Of a DNA stretch of 64,000 nt, positions 8,707 through 17,860 are shown piece after piece (position 1 is the first letter of the stretch; each line of letters begins with the position of its first letter). Made by a program: the position numbers and the translations under genes. Source of the DNA: Treponema sp. C6A8 (lineage in GTDB: Bacteria > Spirochaetota > Spirochaetia > Treponematales > Treponemataceae). Under the pieces are notes generated by a model. It was not told where the DNA came from and made no database searches. It was given only the letters and a program-made list of their open reading frames with translations. The DNA lies in the NCBI RefSeq assembly GCF_000619925.1, contig NZ_JHVB01000001.1:682001-746000 (forward strand), given 5' to 3'.

Positions 8707-11298
8707 TTACTCAATTACGCCGTTTTTTCCAACAAGCTGCACTACAGGAACTTTTTCTTCTGCAGACAGGCTGATCTTCAACTGGCCTTCATCCAGTTCA
8801 ATATTTACAAAGCGCATGTTTTTATCTGCATTTTCAAGGATGGCAATTGCAAGAGGATCCTCAATTTCCTTGCGGATAAGACGCTTCATAGGACGGGCTC
8901 CCATTGCAGGATTGTAACCATGCTCAATCAGATATTCCTTTGCATCATTATTAATTTTGATTGTAAGGTTCTTCTGTTCTACACGGTCTGCAAGGTCTTT
9001 AATCTGAATATCAAGAATCTTTGAAATTTCAGTCTTTGAAAGAGCATTAAATACGATTACATCATCAATACGGTTGATAAGTTCAGGATTTAAAAGCTTT
9101 TTCAATTCATGCAGGGCGCCGGCTTTAATGTCTTCGTAAGGCATTACACCTTCCAAAGTACCAAAGCCAACACGGCCTTCATTTGTAATCTGGCGGGCAC
9201 CAGCATTTGAAGTCATAATGATTACTGTGTTGCGGAAATTTACAGTGTGTCCAAGATTGTCAGAAAGTTCACCTTCCTCAAGAAGCTGCAGCAAAAGGTT
9301 GAAAATGTCAGGGTGAGCCTTTTCAATTTCATCGAGCAAAACAACTGAATATGGATGACGGCGTACTTTTTCAGTAAGGATACCGCCGTCTTCATAGCCT
9401 ACATATCCCGGAGGCGCTCCGACAAGGCGGCTTGCAGTATGCTTTTCCATAAAGTCTGACATATCAATTCTGATAAGGGCGTCTTCGCTTCCAAAAAGAT
9501 ATTTTGCAAGAGCCTTGGCAAGCTGAGTTTTACCAACGCCGGTAGGACCTAAGAAAATAAAGGAACCAACCGGGTGTTTTGGAGAAGAAATACCGGCACG
9601 GCTGCGGCGGATTGCGCCACAGATAACTTTAACGGCGTCATTCTGTCCGATAACTGTATTGTGCAGTTCTTCTTCCATATGAATAATGCGGGAAATTTCT
9701 GTTGTTGTAAGCTGCTCAACAGGAATGCCTGTCATTTCACAGATGATTTTCTCAATATCTGAAACTGTGACAGTTTTTTTGCCGCCGAACTGACCTTCGC
9801 TCAGCATTGTTGAATAGCGGCCAAGTTTTCTTTTGAGTTCGATTACCTTGTCGCGAACAAGAGCGGCGCTTTCGTAATCCTGATTTTTTACCAGAGATTT
9901 TTTTTCTTCAATCAAGTCGCTGATATTTGTTTCAATTTCGCGAAGTTCTGCAGGACGTTCTTCTTCGCTGATTTTTTTTGCTGCTCCGGCTTCATCAAGA
10001 ATGTCAATTGCCTTATCAGGAAGAACTTTCTCAGGAATATAGCGGCGGCTGAGTTTTACGATTGAAGGAATTACGGCATCTTCATAAATTACGTGATGAA
10101 AATTCTCATACTTCTGCTTAATTCCGCGAAGGATTTCTTCAGTTTCCTGGTCACTTGGTTCACTTACCTTTACAACCTGGAACCGGCGCTCAAGAGCCAG
10201 GTCTTTTTCAATATGCCGTGTATACTCTTTAGTTGTAGTAGCGCCAATAATCTGGATTTCTCCGCGACTTAAAGCCGGCTTCATGATATTGGAAGCATCC
10301 ATTGTTCCTTCAGGACCACCGGCTCCGATAATCGTGTGAAGCTCGTCAATGAACAAAATGATGTCGTCATTTTCTTGAATTTCCTTCATCATCTTTTTCA
10401 TGCGCTCTTCAAATTCACCGCGGTATTTGGTACCGGCAACCATGGCAGCCAAATCTAAAGAAAGAATACGCTTCTTAAGAAGATTTGACGGAACTTTTCC
10501 CGCAGTAATTGCCTGAGCAAGGCCTTCTACAATGGCAGTTTTTCCGACTCCAGGCTCACCGGTCAAAACAGGATTATTCTTTGTGCGTCGGGAAAGAATC
10601 TGAATTACGCGGTGAATTTCCTTATCACGGCCTACGACAGGATCGCTTTTGTTTTCACGCGCCATTTTTGTAAGGTCGCGGCTGTATTCAGAAAGGAAGG
10701 ATTCGTCACCGCCAGAAGCAGCTTCCGCATTCTTATCATTCTGATTATTTTCTTCAGGAGCAGTTCCTGTTAATAGGAAATCCGAAGGTTCATCGCCGAA
10801 AATCGACTTGAAAAACTCATCAGCGTAATTGTGGAAATTAAAATCATTATAGGAGCTTGGAACTTCACTCTGAGCTTCCACTACACTAAACCTAACATCA
10901 CTTACTGTATAGCCGGAAGCTGTGAAAAAGTTTTCTGCAATAGTTTTTGACTCTTTTACAGCCGCAAGAAGAAGATGCTCTGTTCCCACGTAAACGTTAT
11001 TTAATGAAGATGCTTCAAGATCTGCAAGTTTAATAAGATTTGCAACTCTTTCACTCTGGGGAATATCTTCTAGAGTTGGAGTTTTTTCAATTGTTGCAAA
11101 AGAATCCTCAAGAGATTCTTCAAAACGCATAAGATTAATATTCAGTTTTGTAAGGGTTGTAAAGCCGATACCCTCTTTCAGGCGAAGCATTGCAAGCAGA
11201 ATATGTTCAGGAAGAATTTCCTTGCTTCCAAACTGACGTGCCTCATCCTGAGCCAGAAACAATACAATTTTTCTTGCGCGAACCGAGAAATTTTTCAA
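8707..11298 (-). CDS. clpC: ClpC-type AAA+ unfoldase
   Basis: 863 aa. Two Clp_N repeats (residues 1-145), an acidic linker with poorly conserved sequence (about 150-195), a first AAA+ module with GEPGVGKT and [10 protein letters not shown], a UVR-type middle region ([20 protein letters not shown]), a second AAA+ module with [13 protein letters not shown] and [12 protein letters not shown], and a C-terminal D2-small domain. This is the architecture of ClpC, which unfolds substrates for ClpP. Both N-domain repeats keep the EH glutamates ([18 protein letters not shown]) that in Bacillus ClpC contact phosphoarginine. The start is TTG, with GGGGTTTTAA before it; no in-frame ATG is available. It is the third gene of an mcsA-mcsB-clpC set lacking ctsR. 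Confidence 0.93.
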   Translation of the reverse strand: MKNFSVRARKIVLFLAQDEARQFGSKEILPEHILLAMLRLKEGIGFTTLTKLNINLMRFEESLEDSFATIEKTPTLEDIPQSERVANLIKLADLEASSLNNVYVGTEHLLLAAVKESKTIAENFFTASGYTVSDVRFSVVEAQSEVPSSYNDFNFHNYADEFFKSIFGDEPSDFLLTGTAPEENNQNDKNAEAASGGDESFLSEYSRDLTKMARENKSDPVVGRDKEIHRVIQILSRRTKNNPVLTGEPGVGKTAIVEGLAQAITAGKVPSNLLKKRILSLDLAAMVAGTKYRGEFEERMKKMMKEIQENDDIILFIDELHTIIGAGGPEGTMDASNIMKPALSRGEIQIIGATTTKEYTRHIEKDLALERRFQVVKVSEPSDQETEEILRGIKQKYENFHHVIYEDAVIPSIVKLSRRYIPEKVLPDKAIDILDEAGAAKKISEEERPAELREIETNISDLIEEKKSLVKNQDYESAALVRDKVIELKRKLGRYSTMLSEGQFGGKKTVTVSDIEKIICEMTGIPVEQLTTTEISRIIHMEEELHNTVIGQNDAVKVICGAIRRSRAGISSPKHPVGSFIFLGPTGVGKTQLAKALAKYLFGSEDALIRIDMSDFMEKHTASRLVGAPPGYVGYEDGGILTEKVRRHPYSVVLLDEIEKAHPDIFNLLLQLLEEGELSDNLGHTVNFRNTVIIMTSNAGARQITNEGRVGFGTLEGVMPYEDIKAGALHELKKLLNPELINRIDDVIVFNALSKTEISKILDIQIKDLADRVEQKNLTIKINNDAKEYLIEHGYNPAMGARPMKRLIRKEIEDPLAIAILENADKNMRFVNIELDEGQLKISLSAEEKVPVVQLVGKNGVIE

Positions 11299-11329
11299 TT
11301 AAAACCCCATTGCTTTTATGAGTAAAGGA

Positions 11330-12403
11330 TTAGTTTACTGCAATTTTTTCAAAAGCCTGTTGAATTACAATCGCTCTCAGGCGCTGCAACTGGGCGCTCA
11401 GGTCGTTTTTAAGGTCTTCCTCGTAAGAAAAAGCGTAGTTGTCATTCACATAAAGAATATGACCGTGCTTTGCCCTGTAATACAAGGCATTCAGCTCCTG
11501 CCCGGTAATCCCAGTTACTCTGCCAGTCTGTAAACCGAACTTCATTACGCTGATAATATCCGCCGCTTCATCGTAAGTAAGCAGAAGCGAATACATTGCC
11601 TTAGCGTAAGCCCTTTTTACAAAATTTAAGAGTATTGTAGGATTATTATCGGCAAAAGTACGCCGAATCTTGCGTTCTGTTTTTAAAATAATTTCTGCAA
11701 GCGAACTGATGTTTGCTGCCTGGTCCAGCTCAGTGCCGTCTGCCGAGTTTCCGGGGAACAAATCAAAAATAAAATTGGAAAAGTTTGCAGAATCCGAAAC
11801 CTGAAAAACAGGCTGAATGCAGAACTTCTTTTCCTGTACCAGCCCAAGTATTGCATCAAACTGCCCCGAAAGCACAATTGAGGGAATAAAAATACGGTAG
11901 GAGATTTTTAGTCCTGTTCCGCAGTCCTTTATCTGAGAAGTCAAATAACCAAAATCATGGCTTGCGGCAAACTGCAGCCTTTTTTGCAAAAGCTCGTCAA
12001 TTCTGTAAACCTGAGCCATCACCTTTTCGGTTTCAAAGCCGCAGGAAAAAGCTGAAATGCGGACATGATCTATATGATTTACAATAATATTTTCCGAATC
12101 ATTGTCATTTAAAATTACCGCAGTACAGTCAAAATTCTTATCATCAGTAATGATATTTTTGTCTATGAGAACCTGGCGGCCCTGGGAAAAAATATTTTTG
12201 TAATCAATAAAATGAAAGGAATTTTCCCCCTGAATGGCATCGTAAACAAGGGAATTTACCCTCTCCATGTCGTCTGTACTCATTTTCACAGGAAAAGGAA
12301 AATCTGCAAGATTGCGGCTGAGACGGATTTTTGTAGAAAGCACTACATCATCATTCTGTCCGCTGACAGAAAACCAGGGAAGAGGTATTTTATTCTTCGC
12401 CAT
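11330..12403 (-). CDS. McsB-like protein, probable pseudo-arginine-kinase
   Basis: 357 aa, full length for McsB, the protein arginine kinase that marks substrates for ClpCP. The order of motifs is recognisable but several are changed. VLSTKIRLSRN (21-31) stands for VLSSRIRLARN; NHIDH (109-113) for the catalytic NEEDH; SQIKD (156-160) for the active-site Cys loop SCPTN, so Cys becomes Gln157; the RGIYGEGSEA loop is unrecognisable (IQPVFQVSDSANF), and the C-terminal RDxxRA allosteric motif is lost. The fold is probably retained (GYLTS, CGTGLK and LQTGRVTGITGQELN align well). I infer a non-catalytic adaptor or a strongly diverged enzyme. SD AAAGGGGGACAAAA precedes the ATG; it overlaps mcsA by 14 bases. 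Confidence 0.8.
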   Translation of the reverse strand: MAKNKIPLPWFSVSGQNDDVVLSTKIRLSRNLADFPFPVKMSTDDMERVNSLVYDAIQGENSFHFIDYKNIFSQGRQVLIDKNIITDDKNFDCTAVILNDNDSENIIVNHIDHVRISAFSCGFETEKVMAQVYRIDELLQKRLQFAASHDFGYLTSQIKDCGTGLKISYRIFIPSIVLSGQFDAILGLVQEKKFCIQPVFQVSDSANFSNFIFDLFPGNSADGTELDQAANISSLAEIILKTERKIRRTFADNNPTILLNFVKRAYAKAMYSLLLTYDEAADIISVMKFGLQTGRVTGITGQELNALYYRAKHGHILYVNDNYAFSYEEDLKNDLSAQLQRLRAIVIQQAFEKIAVN

Positions 12404-12803
12404 TTTTGTCCCCCTTTCCCTCTTTATTTTTTGCTTCTAAATCAATATCAGAATCTGAATCAGTGTCAAAAGTGATTTTTTCACCTGACTCTTCTTCAGA
12501 AAAAGAAGCTTCCTTATTCAAAACCTTAAGATAATCCCGGTAAAAAGCGGCCTTTTCGTATTCTTCGGCTTCAATTGCAGCTTCAAGCTTAAACTGCATT
12601 TCAACCCGGCTTGTGAGGGTCGACTTATAGCCTTTAAGTTTTTTTGGAAAGCTTCCCTGATAAGGCTTTGTAATTCCGTATTTTTTCAGGGTCTTTTTGA
12701 ACTCCTGGGCAAAAGTATAATAGCATTCAGAGCAGCCGATCTTCTGAGACTCTGAAATACTTTCGTAAGTCATTCCGCAGACCGGACAGATTTTTTTTGT
12801 CAT
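12390..12803 (-). CDS. short McsA-like zinc/UVR adaptor
   Basis: 137 aa. CPVCGMTYESI and KIGCSECYYTF (residues 7-34) form one four-cysteine zinc site, and KLEAAIEAEEYEKAAFYRDY (about 72-91) is a UVR motif. Bacillus McsA has two zinc sites and a UVR motif and activates McsB; this protein corresponds to the second zinc site onward, so the N-terminal zinc domain is absent. The tail is acidic (DTDSDSDIDLEAKN). Its ATG overlaps the stop of the upstream lolE in an ATGA, so it is translationally coupled to the lipoprotein transporter genes, and it overlaps the mcsB-like gene downstream. Confidence 0.82.
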   Translation of the reverse strand: MTKKICPVCGMTYESISESQKIGCSECYYTFAQEFKKTLKKYGITKPYQGSFPKKLKGYKSTLTSRVEMQFKLEAAIEAEEYEKAAFYRDYLKVLNKEASFSEEESGEKITFDTDSDSDIDLEAKNKEGKGDKNGEE

Positions 12804-14065
12804 TTCAGCGCCTCCAGAGGTTTTTCTTTACCGGCCCTTACAGAAGGCAGAACGCTTACCAGAACAGAAAGCAGCAGGGTTCCGGCGCATACAAGGACAA
12901 TCTGCAAAAGCGGAATATCCACAGGAATTGTTTGAAGATAGTAAGCAGGATCCATGAGACGTACTTCGGTAAAAAGATTTACCATGCATTCAAGGCCGCG
13001 GATAAGCTGATTTGCAAAAAGAGAAATTAAAAGGCCTGCTGGAAGGCCTATGCAAAGGCCGGAAAAGCCGCAGAAGAGGCCCGTAAGCAAAAAAGAAAGG
13101 GTGATTCCGCGCGGCGTGGCGCCCATGCTTTTAAGGATGGCTATTTCGCGGCGGCGTTCCATAACAAGCATTACTATTGCAGAGGAAATATTTATACTTG
13201 CCACAAGCACAATCATCATCATTATAAAAACAAGCATAACCTTGGTAGAAGAAAAGTTTTCAAAACGGGCAGAGTTTACCTGCGACCAGCGGTAAACATT
13301 GGCATATTGGCCGGCCTCTTTTTTCACTGCCCTCTGGATTGCCATAAGGCGAGGACTGAAAGCATCTTCTGTTTCTATAAGGATATTAAAGTCAGCATTA
13401 GTCATAGTAAAGGAACGAAAAAAAGTCTCAATGGGAATAAAAATCCAAAGTTCATCCAGTTCCTGATAGCCGGAAGTTACAATTGCCCCAACTTTGAATG
13501 TAGAAAGTTTTGGAAGGACATTCTCCCCCGACTTTCTTGTCGTGATAATCCTGAAACTGTCTCCTGCGTGAACTTTAAGCCTTTCAGCCATCTTCTGTCC
13601 TATAATCGCCCCGGAAATAGATGAGGTATCGCCTTCAAGAACTTCAAAAAGTGTTTTAAAGCTTTCATTGCGGGAAAAAATATCACTCTGAACCCCGCGG
13701 ATATAAGCCCCTGTTCTGACATTCTTTCCAACCGCCAGCGCCGACAGAGTTACTTCAGGGTAAACCGCAGTCACGCCGCTAACCTTTTCAAAGCGGGCCG
13801 CATAGGCAGTAAATTTTTCCGCAGATTTAGTCTCTTCAATTCCCTTTGCCACCCTCATTTCCAGATGACTGGAAGAAAGCCCTATTATACGCTCTGTCAT
13901 TCCGTCAATCATTCCGTTTGTAATGGAAAGGACTGCCACAAGAGGAATTACGCTAAGTCCGATGCATATAATAGCCCCGTAAATACTTTTACGCGCCGAA
14001 GATTTTTTTTCAGTTTTTGGGAAAATTAAGCTTTTTGCAAAATACAGGGAGGCCTTTAAAGTCAC
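12800..14065 (-). CDS. lolE: LolE-type ABC transporter permease
   Basis: 421 aa FtsX/LolCE-family permease: one N-terminal membrane segment (about 28-52, AIICIGLSVIPLVAVLSITN), a periplasmic MacB-like domain of roughly 200 residues, and three C-terminal membrane segments containing the family motif VMERRREIAILKSMGATPRG. With LolD and the second permease upstream it should extract outer-membrane lipoproteins from the inner membrane. GTG start with an excellent Shine-Dalgarno (GGAGGAAAATAA) immediately after the lolD stop. Which permease is functionally LolC and which LolE is assigned only by gene order. Confidence 0.82.
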   Translation of the reverse strand: MTLKASLYFAKSLIFPKTEKKSSARKSIYGAIICIGLSVIPLVAVLSITNGMIDGMTERIIGLSSSHLEMRVAKGIEETKSAEKFTAYAARFEKVSGVTAVYPEVTLSALAVGKNVRTGAYIRGVQSDIFSRNESFKTLFEVLEGDTSSISGAIIGQKMAERLKVHAGDSFRIITTRKSGENVLPKLSTFKVGAIVTSGYQELDELWIFIPIETFFRSFTMTNADFNILIETEDAFSPRLMAIQRAVKKEAGQYANVYRWSQVNSARFENFSSTKVMLVFIMMMIVLVASINISSAIVMLVMERRREIAILKSMGATPRGITLSFLLTGLFCGFSGLCIGLPAGLLISLFANQLIRGLECMVNLFTEVRLMDPAYYLQTIPVDIPLLQIVLVCAGTLLLSVLVSVLPSVRAGKEKPLEALK

Positions 14066-14770
14066 TTATTTTCCTCCGTTTTCCTTTGCAAGTTTTCCGC
14101 CAAGGATTCTGTAAATCTCATCGCCATTTTCTGCAATTTTCATATCGTGAGTTACCAGAAGAAGCGTTTTATTGTATTTTTCCACCATATTGAACAGAAG
14201 TCCGCTTATCACACCCGCATTTGCAGGATCAAGATTTCCCGTAGGCTCATCTGCAAGAATTAAGGAAGGGTCATTTATAAGGGCACGGGCAACAGCCACT
14301 CTCTGACGTTCTCCGCCGCTAAGCTCTGAAGGAAGATGATTTTTTCTTTCGTAAACTCCGGTATCCTGCAAAAGCTGCTCAGCCTTTTCACGCGCGATTT
14401 TTTCAGGAACTCCCGCAATTAAAGCCGGCATACATACATTTTCCAGCGCCGTAAAATCCTTTAAAAGATAGTGAAACTGAAAAACAAGGCCTAAAAAACG
14501 CGAGCGGTATTCACAGAGTTCTTTTTCACGAAGTTCAGAAACCTTCCACTTTCCGCTCTTTTCAGTTCCGGCAATTACAGAGCCAGCGGTAATAGAATCA
14601 ATTCCCCCGATTATATTCAAAAGAGTTGATTTTCCGCTTCCGCTTTCGCCAAGAATTACGATTTTTTTTCCTTCTTCAACTTCAAGATTAAGATCAGAAA
14701 GAACAGTAAGCTTTTCGCCTGTTGAAACAAAAGTTTTTTCAAGATTTTTGATGGAAAGTATACTACTCAT
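14066..14770 (-). CDS. lolD: LolD-type ABC transporter ATPase
   Basis: 234 aa ATPase with Walker A GESGSGKSTLLN, Q-loop in GLVFQFHYLLKDFTALENV, ABC signature LSGGERQRVAVARAL and Walker B LILADEPTGNLD, then the H-loop LLVTHD. It belongs to the MacB/LolD/FtsE group. It sits between two FtsX-type permeases, giving a complete LolCDE lipoprotein-release complex. The ATG overlaps the end of the upstream permease gene by 8 bases. The final residues overlap nothing; the next gene starts one base after the stop. Confidence 0.9.
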   Translation of the reverse strand: MSSILSIKNLEKTFVSTGEKLTVLSDLNLEVEEGKKIVILGESGSGKSTLLNIIGGIDSITAGSVIAGTEKSGKWKVSELREKELCEYRSRFLGLVFQFHYLLKDFTALENVCMPALIAGVPEKIAREKAEQLLQDTGVYERKNHLPSELSGGERQRVAVARALINDPSLILADEPTGNLDPANAGVISGLLFNMVEKYNKTLLLVTHDMKIAENGDEIYRILGGKLAKENGGK

Positions 14771-16145
14771 TATGAAGCACCTCTGCCAGAGTTGATTTTA
14801 ATACGTTTTTACTTGCAAAAAAACAGGCCGCAAGCGGTGAAATTATTCCAAAAATAAAAATCATAATAACCTCAGACTTAAAAATACGGGCCGGAATATT
14901 TGCATAAATGCTGTAAGTCGAATTTTCTTTGATATACATAAGATTTTCACGACTGAAAACCGCTGTAAAAAGATACTGAAAAAAGTAAACGATTTTTGAA
15001 GCCCCGTTAAATACCGCATTTGTATTAAGGCTTATGATAATTCCAAGAAGGAGTCCCGCCGCCGAGCCCAGAAGTCCTGTATAAAAACCTCGGGTAATAA
15101 AAATCGCCTGAATTTCCTTAGTCCGCGCTCCCAGGGCAGAAAGAATTGCAATCTCCCTCTGCCGTTCAAAAACAAGCCGCCTCATCGCGTTATAAATATT
15201 TATTGCCACTACAACAAAAATAAGGCAGACAACCAGCAAAAGCATGTTTTTTTCTATGCGAAGCGCCCCGTAAAAACTCTTATTGTATTCCTTCCACGAG
15301 CTGATTTTAGCTCCGTATCCCTCTAAAAGCTTAGTCAGAGCCCGAAGTTCCCTTTCTACCTGAGCCGTATTGTAAACCTTAATTCCCCAGGTCTTTTTCG
15401 CATCCTTTCCAAAATACAGGGCCGCATCCTCAAGATTTATAAAACACATGCTGGCATTTATTTCCTGATAGCCGGTTGCAAAAATTCCCTTTACGGTCAA
15501 AAGCCTCTGCCCCGAAAAAAGCTCCACATCGCTTGAGCCGCTTAAAACAAAAAGATTTACCTGGTCTCCCACGCGGACTTTCAGATTGTGTGCCAGGGTA
15601 TTTCCCAAAATGATTCCGCCCCTGCCCGACAAATCAAAGCTTCCCTGTAAAAGAATGATTTCTTTTCTGAAGCCTTCATCCTCGTAGTAAGACTCAGCCG
15701 GGATTCCCCGGATTACAGCAGGACTTTCAAATATAGCAGAAGAAGATGATGAAATTTTGCCTCCGGCAAAATCCGGGGGATTAGGCACCGAGCACATTAA
15801 AGTCTGCGCCTGATAAAAAGGAGTAAGAGCACGCAGGAGTTTTGAATCCTTACAATGCTGGCTAAGTTTTTGTTCAAGTTCAGCGCCGTCTGCCCCTGAA
15901 AGTTCCCCCGAGCCTTCTTCCACCTGAATATGATAAGACTGAGTTTCCAGAATTGCGTCAATAAAACTCATCTGAAAGCCGTTCATAACGCTTGTAACTA
16001 CAATAAGAGTCATAACTCCAAAGCAGATACCAAGCAGGCTGAGCCGGGAAGTAACCGAAGCCCGGCTTGTCCTGTCTGCCGAAGCAAAACGGCGTGAAAT
16101 AGAAAAAATTAGCGAAAATTTAGAAATCCAGTTTTTCTTCATCAT
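14763..16145 (-). CDS. lolC: LolC-type ABC transporter permease
   Basis: About 460 aa FtsX/LolCE-family permease. N-terminal membrane segment near residues 35-60 (LSLLGICFGVMTLIVVTSVM), a periplasmic domain with an unusually Ser/Gly-rich insert (GGKISSSSSAIFES), and three C-terminal membrane segments with the family motif VFERQREIAILSALGARTKE. Start: three candidate codons in tandem (TTG ATG ATG at 16148, 16145, 16142); the ATG at 16145 is chosen, with GAGGG about 11 bases upstream. The first codons overlap the 3' end of the preceding gene by 26 bases. Forms LolCDE with the next two genes. Confidence 0.82.
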   Translation of the reverse strand: MMKKNWISKFSLIFSISRRFASADRTSRASVTSRLSLLGICFGVMTLIVVTSVMNGFQMSFIDAILETQSYHIQVEEGSGELSGADGAELEQKLSQHCKDSKLLRALTPFYQAQTLMCSVPNPPDFAGGKISSSSSAIFESPAVIRGIPAESYYEDEGFRKEIILLQGSFDLSGRGGIILGNTLAHNLKVRVGDQVNLFVLSGSSDVELFSGQRLLTVKGIFATGYQEINASMCFINLEDAALYFGKDAKKTWGIKVYNTAQVERELRALTKLLEGYGAKISSWKEYNKSFYGALRIEKNMLLLVVCLIFVVVAINIYNAMRRLVFERQREIAILSALGARTKEIQAIFITRGFYTGLLGSAAGLLLGIIISLNTNAVFNGASKIVYFFQYLFTAVFSRENLMYIKENSTYSIYANIPARIFKSEVIMIFIFGIISPLAACFFASKNVLKSTLAEVLHNE

Positions 16146-17016
16146 CAAACTTGTGCACCCTCAAAACCCGGTCTTCCTGGTAAATCACCTCTTTAACCCG
16201 GTTATAATCTACAAACCAGGTTTTTACGCTGATTCCTCCGTTAAAAAAATACTGCTGGGTAAAGGATCCCAGAACCTGTGAATATTTTTCCACAGATTTC
16301 AATACGTCATTTTCATAATAACTTACATCAGGAGGAATTTCTTCCCCGTCAGCGTTGAGGGGATTATATTTATATTTATATGTTTTTACAAATACGCCTC
16401 GGCGCTTTGTATCTTCTTCACTGTTATAGGAAAAAGTTCGCGTACTAATTTCACTAATGCGTTTCTGGCTGTCGTATTTATATCTGCAGATTTCAGTAAT
16501 ATAAGGCCTGTCATTTACCTTTTTGTATTTTTCAGACTTTTCTACAAGATTATCAGGAAGATAGAAAAAACTTTCTCCTTTATCTGCGCTTTCAATGATT
16601 TTATTGTAAATGCGTTTTTCCCTTCCGTGATACTTAAAAAACTCCTGCTTTACGATTTTTGAATCACTAAAGCCTGCAATTTCCCAGTGTTCAATTTTTG
16701 AAAGTCTGTATTCGTCATCAAAAAACCATCTGGAAGTTTTATTGCCGATCGAATAAACCATTACCCGGCTGCCATCCACCAGGTCAGGCTGAATGACTTC
16801 ATTTTCAAATTCGCTGAAGCTTAAAAGAGAAGTTTTTTCCTTAAAATCTTTTGAAAGATATTCCGGAACTTCTATTTCAGGAACCTGAAGCTCAGAAATA
16901 TCAATGTCTGAAAGAGCATCAGCTTCCTGATCTTCAGAAAATCCGGAAACCAAAAGAAGAGAAAAAATAAAAAATGCAGAAAAAAATCTTTTACAGGATT
17001 CCCAGGAACTCGTCAA
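16120..17016 (-). CDS. secreted protein of unknown function, overlapping ftsY
   Basis: About 298 aa. I place the start at TTG 17016, inside the last 26 bases of ftsY, because GGAG lies seven bases upstream and this yields a good signal peptide (MTSSWESCKRFF then a hydrophobic core SAFFIFSLLLVSG). A longer frame to 17103 only translates ftsY in another frame. The mature protein has repeated short Tyr/charge-rich strands (RWFFDDEYRLSKIEHWEI, CRYKYDSQKRISEI, KTYKYKYNPL) that recall YD/RHS or MORN-like beta repeats. No enzyme motif. Position just before lolCDE hints at an envelope role; this is inference. Confidence 0.6.
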   Translation of the reverse strand: MTSSWESCKRFFSAFFIFSLLLVSGFSEDQEADALSDIDISELQVPEIEVPEYLSKDFKEKTSLLSFSEFENEVIQPDLVDGSRVMVYSIGNKTSRWFFDDEYRLSKIEHWEIAGFSDSKIVKQEFFKYHGREKRIYNKIIESADKGESFFYLPDNLVEKSEKYKKVNDRPYITEICRYKYDSQKRISEISTRTFSYNSEEDTKRRGVFVKTYKYKYNPLNADGEEIPPDVSYYENDVLKSVEKYSQVLGSFTQQYFFNGGISVKTWFVDYNRVKEVIYQEDRVLRVHKFDDEEKLDF

Positions 17017-17860
17017 TGTATTTCTCCGCATTAAATGGCGCAATATCGCCGTATTTTTCACCTGTACATACAAAAGCAACAGGAATTCCAAGTTCACGGC
17101 CAATACTTACAGCAACACCGCCTTTAGCTGTTGAATCGCACTTTGTCATGATGATTGCATCAACCTTTACCGCTTCATTAAAAACTTCTGCCTGGCGCAG
17201 GGCATTCTGACCGGTTGTAGAATCAATTACGATGATTTTTTTATAGCAGCCGTCATCAGCTTTAAGGGAACATGTTCGGTCGATTTTCTGAAGCTCGCGA
17301 ACAAGATTTTCCTTATTGTGAAGGCGGCCTGCAGTATCAGCAATTACAAGGCCAGGTCCCTTAGACTTTACGGCTTCTGCGGCATCAAAAACAACGGCGC
17401 TAGGGTCGCTTCCGTGCTGGTGGCTCACAACCCTCACCCCGATTTTTGAACCATGAGTATCAAGCTGTTCGATTGCAGCGGCTCGGAAGGTGTCGGCGCT
17501 GGCAAGGACAAGGTTTTCTACTCCACGGTTTTTAAAATAATTTGCAAGCTTTGCAACGCTTGTTGTTTTTCCGACACCGTTTACGCCAAGCACCATCCAT
17601 ACATTCTGCTTTGACATATCCGGCTCCAGGCTGATTTCCCGGATGTTCTGTAATAAAAGCTGCTTAAGTTCAGCAACAATATCCTTCTGTTCACTTATCT
17701 TTTTCTGGCGGCAAATCTGTTCAAGTTCATCAGTAATTTCAAAGGCTGTTTTTGCGCCTATATCGCCTTCAACAAGGCTGTCTGTAAGTTCTTCAAAAAA
17801 TTCTTCGTCTATTTTTTTTGAAAAAAGATTTTTTAATTTTTCGCCGAATGATTTTTTCAT
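16991..17860 (-). CDS. ftsY: signal recognition particle receptor FtsY
   Basis: 289 aa SRP-family GTPase that docks ribosome-SRP complexes at the membrane. NG domain motifs are intact: four-helix N domain with EGDIGAKTAFEITDEL, G1 GVNGVGKTTSVAKLA, ALLEAD-like closing loop LVLASADTFRAAAIEQL, G3 DTAGRLHNKENLVREL, G4 TKCDSTAKGG. It is a short FtsY: the acidic A domain of enterobacteria is absent, leaving only a basic amphipathic start (KKSFGEKLKNLFSKK) for membrane binding. The ATG overlaps the stop of the upstream gene (ATGA), with GAGGAAG as Shine-Dalgarno. Confidence 0.95.
   Translation of the reverse strand: MKKSFGEKLKNLFSKKIDEEFFEELTDSLVEGDIGAKTAFEITDELEQICRQKKISEQKDIVAELKQLLLQNIREISLEPDMSKQNVWMVLGVNGVGKTTSVAKLANYFKNRGVENLVLASADTFRAAAIEQLDTHGSKIGVRVVSHQHGSDPSAVVFDAAEAVKSKGPGLVIADTAGRLHNKENLVRELQKIDRTCSLKADDGCYKKIIVIDSTTGQNALRQAEVFNEAVKVDAIIMTKCDSTAKGGVAVSIGRELGIPVAFVCTGEKYGDIAPFNAEKYIDEFLGIL

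Noticed and set aside
17017..17103. Longer start for the secreted-protein gene that overlaps ftsY
   Set aside because: The extra residues are an alternative frame of ftsY; TTG 17016 has GGAG at the right distance and gives a proper signal peptide.
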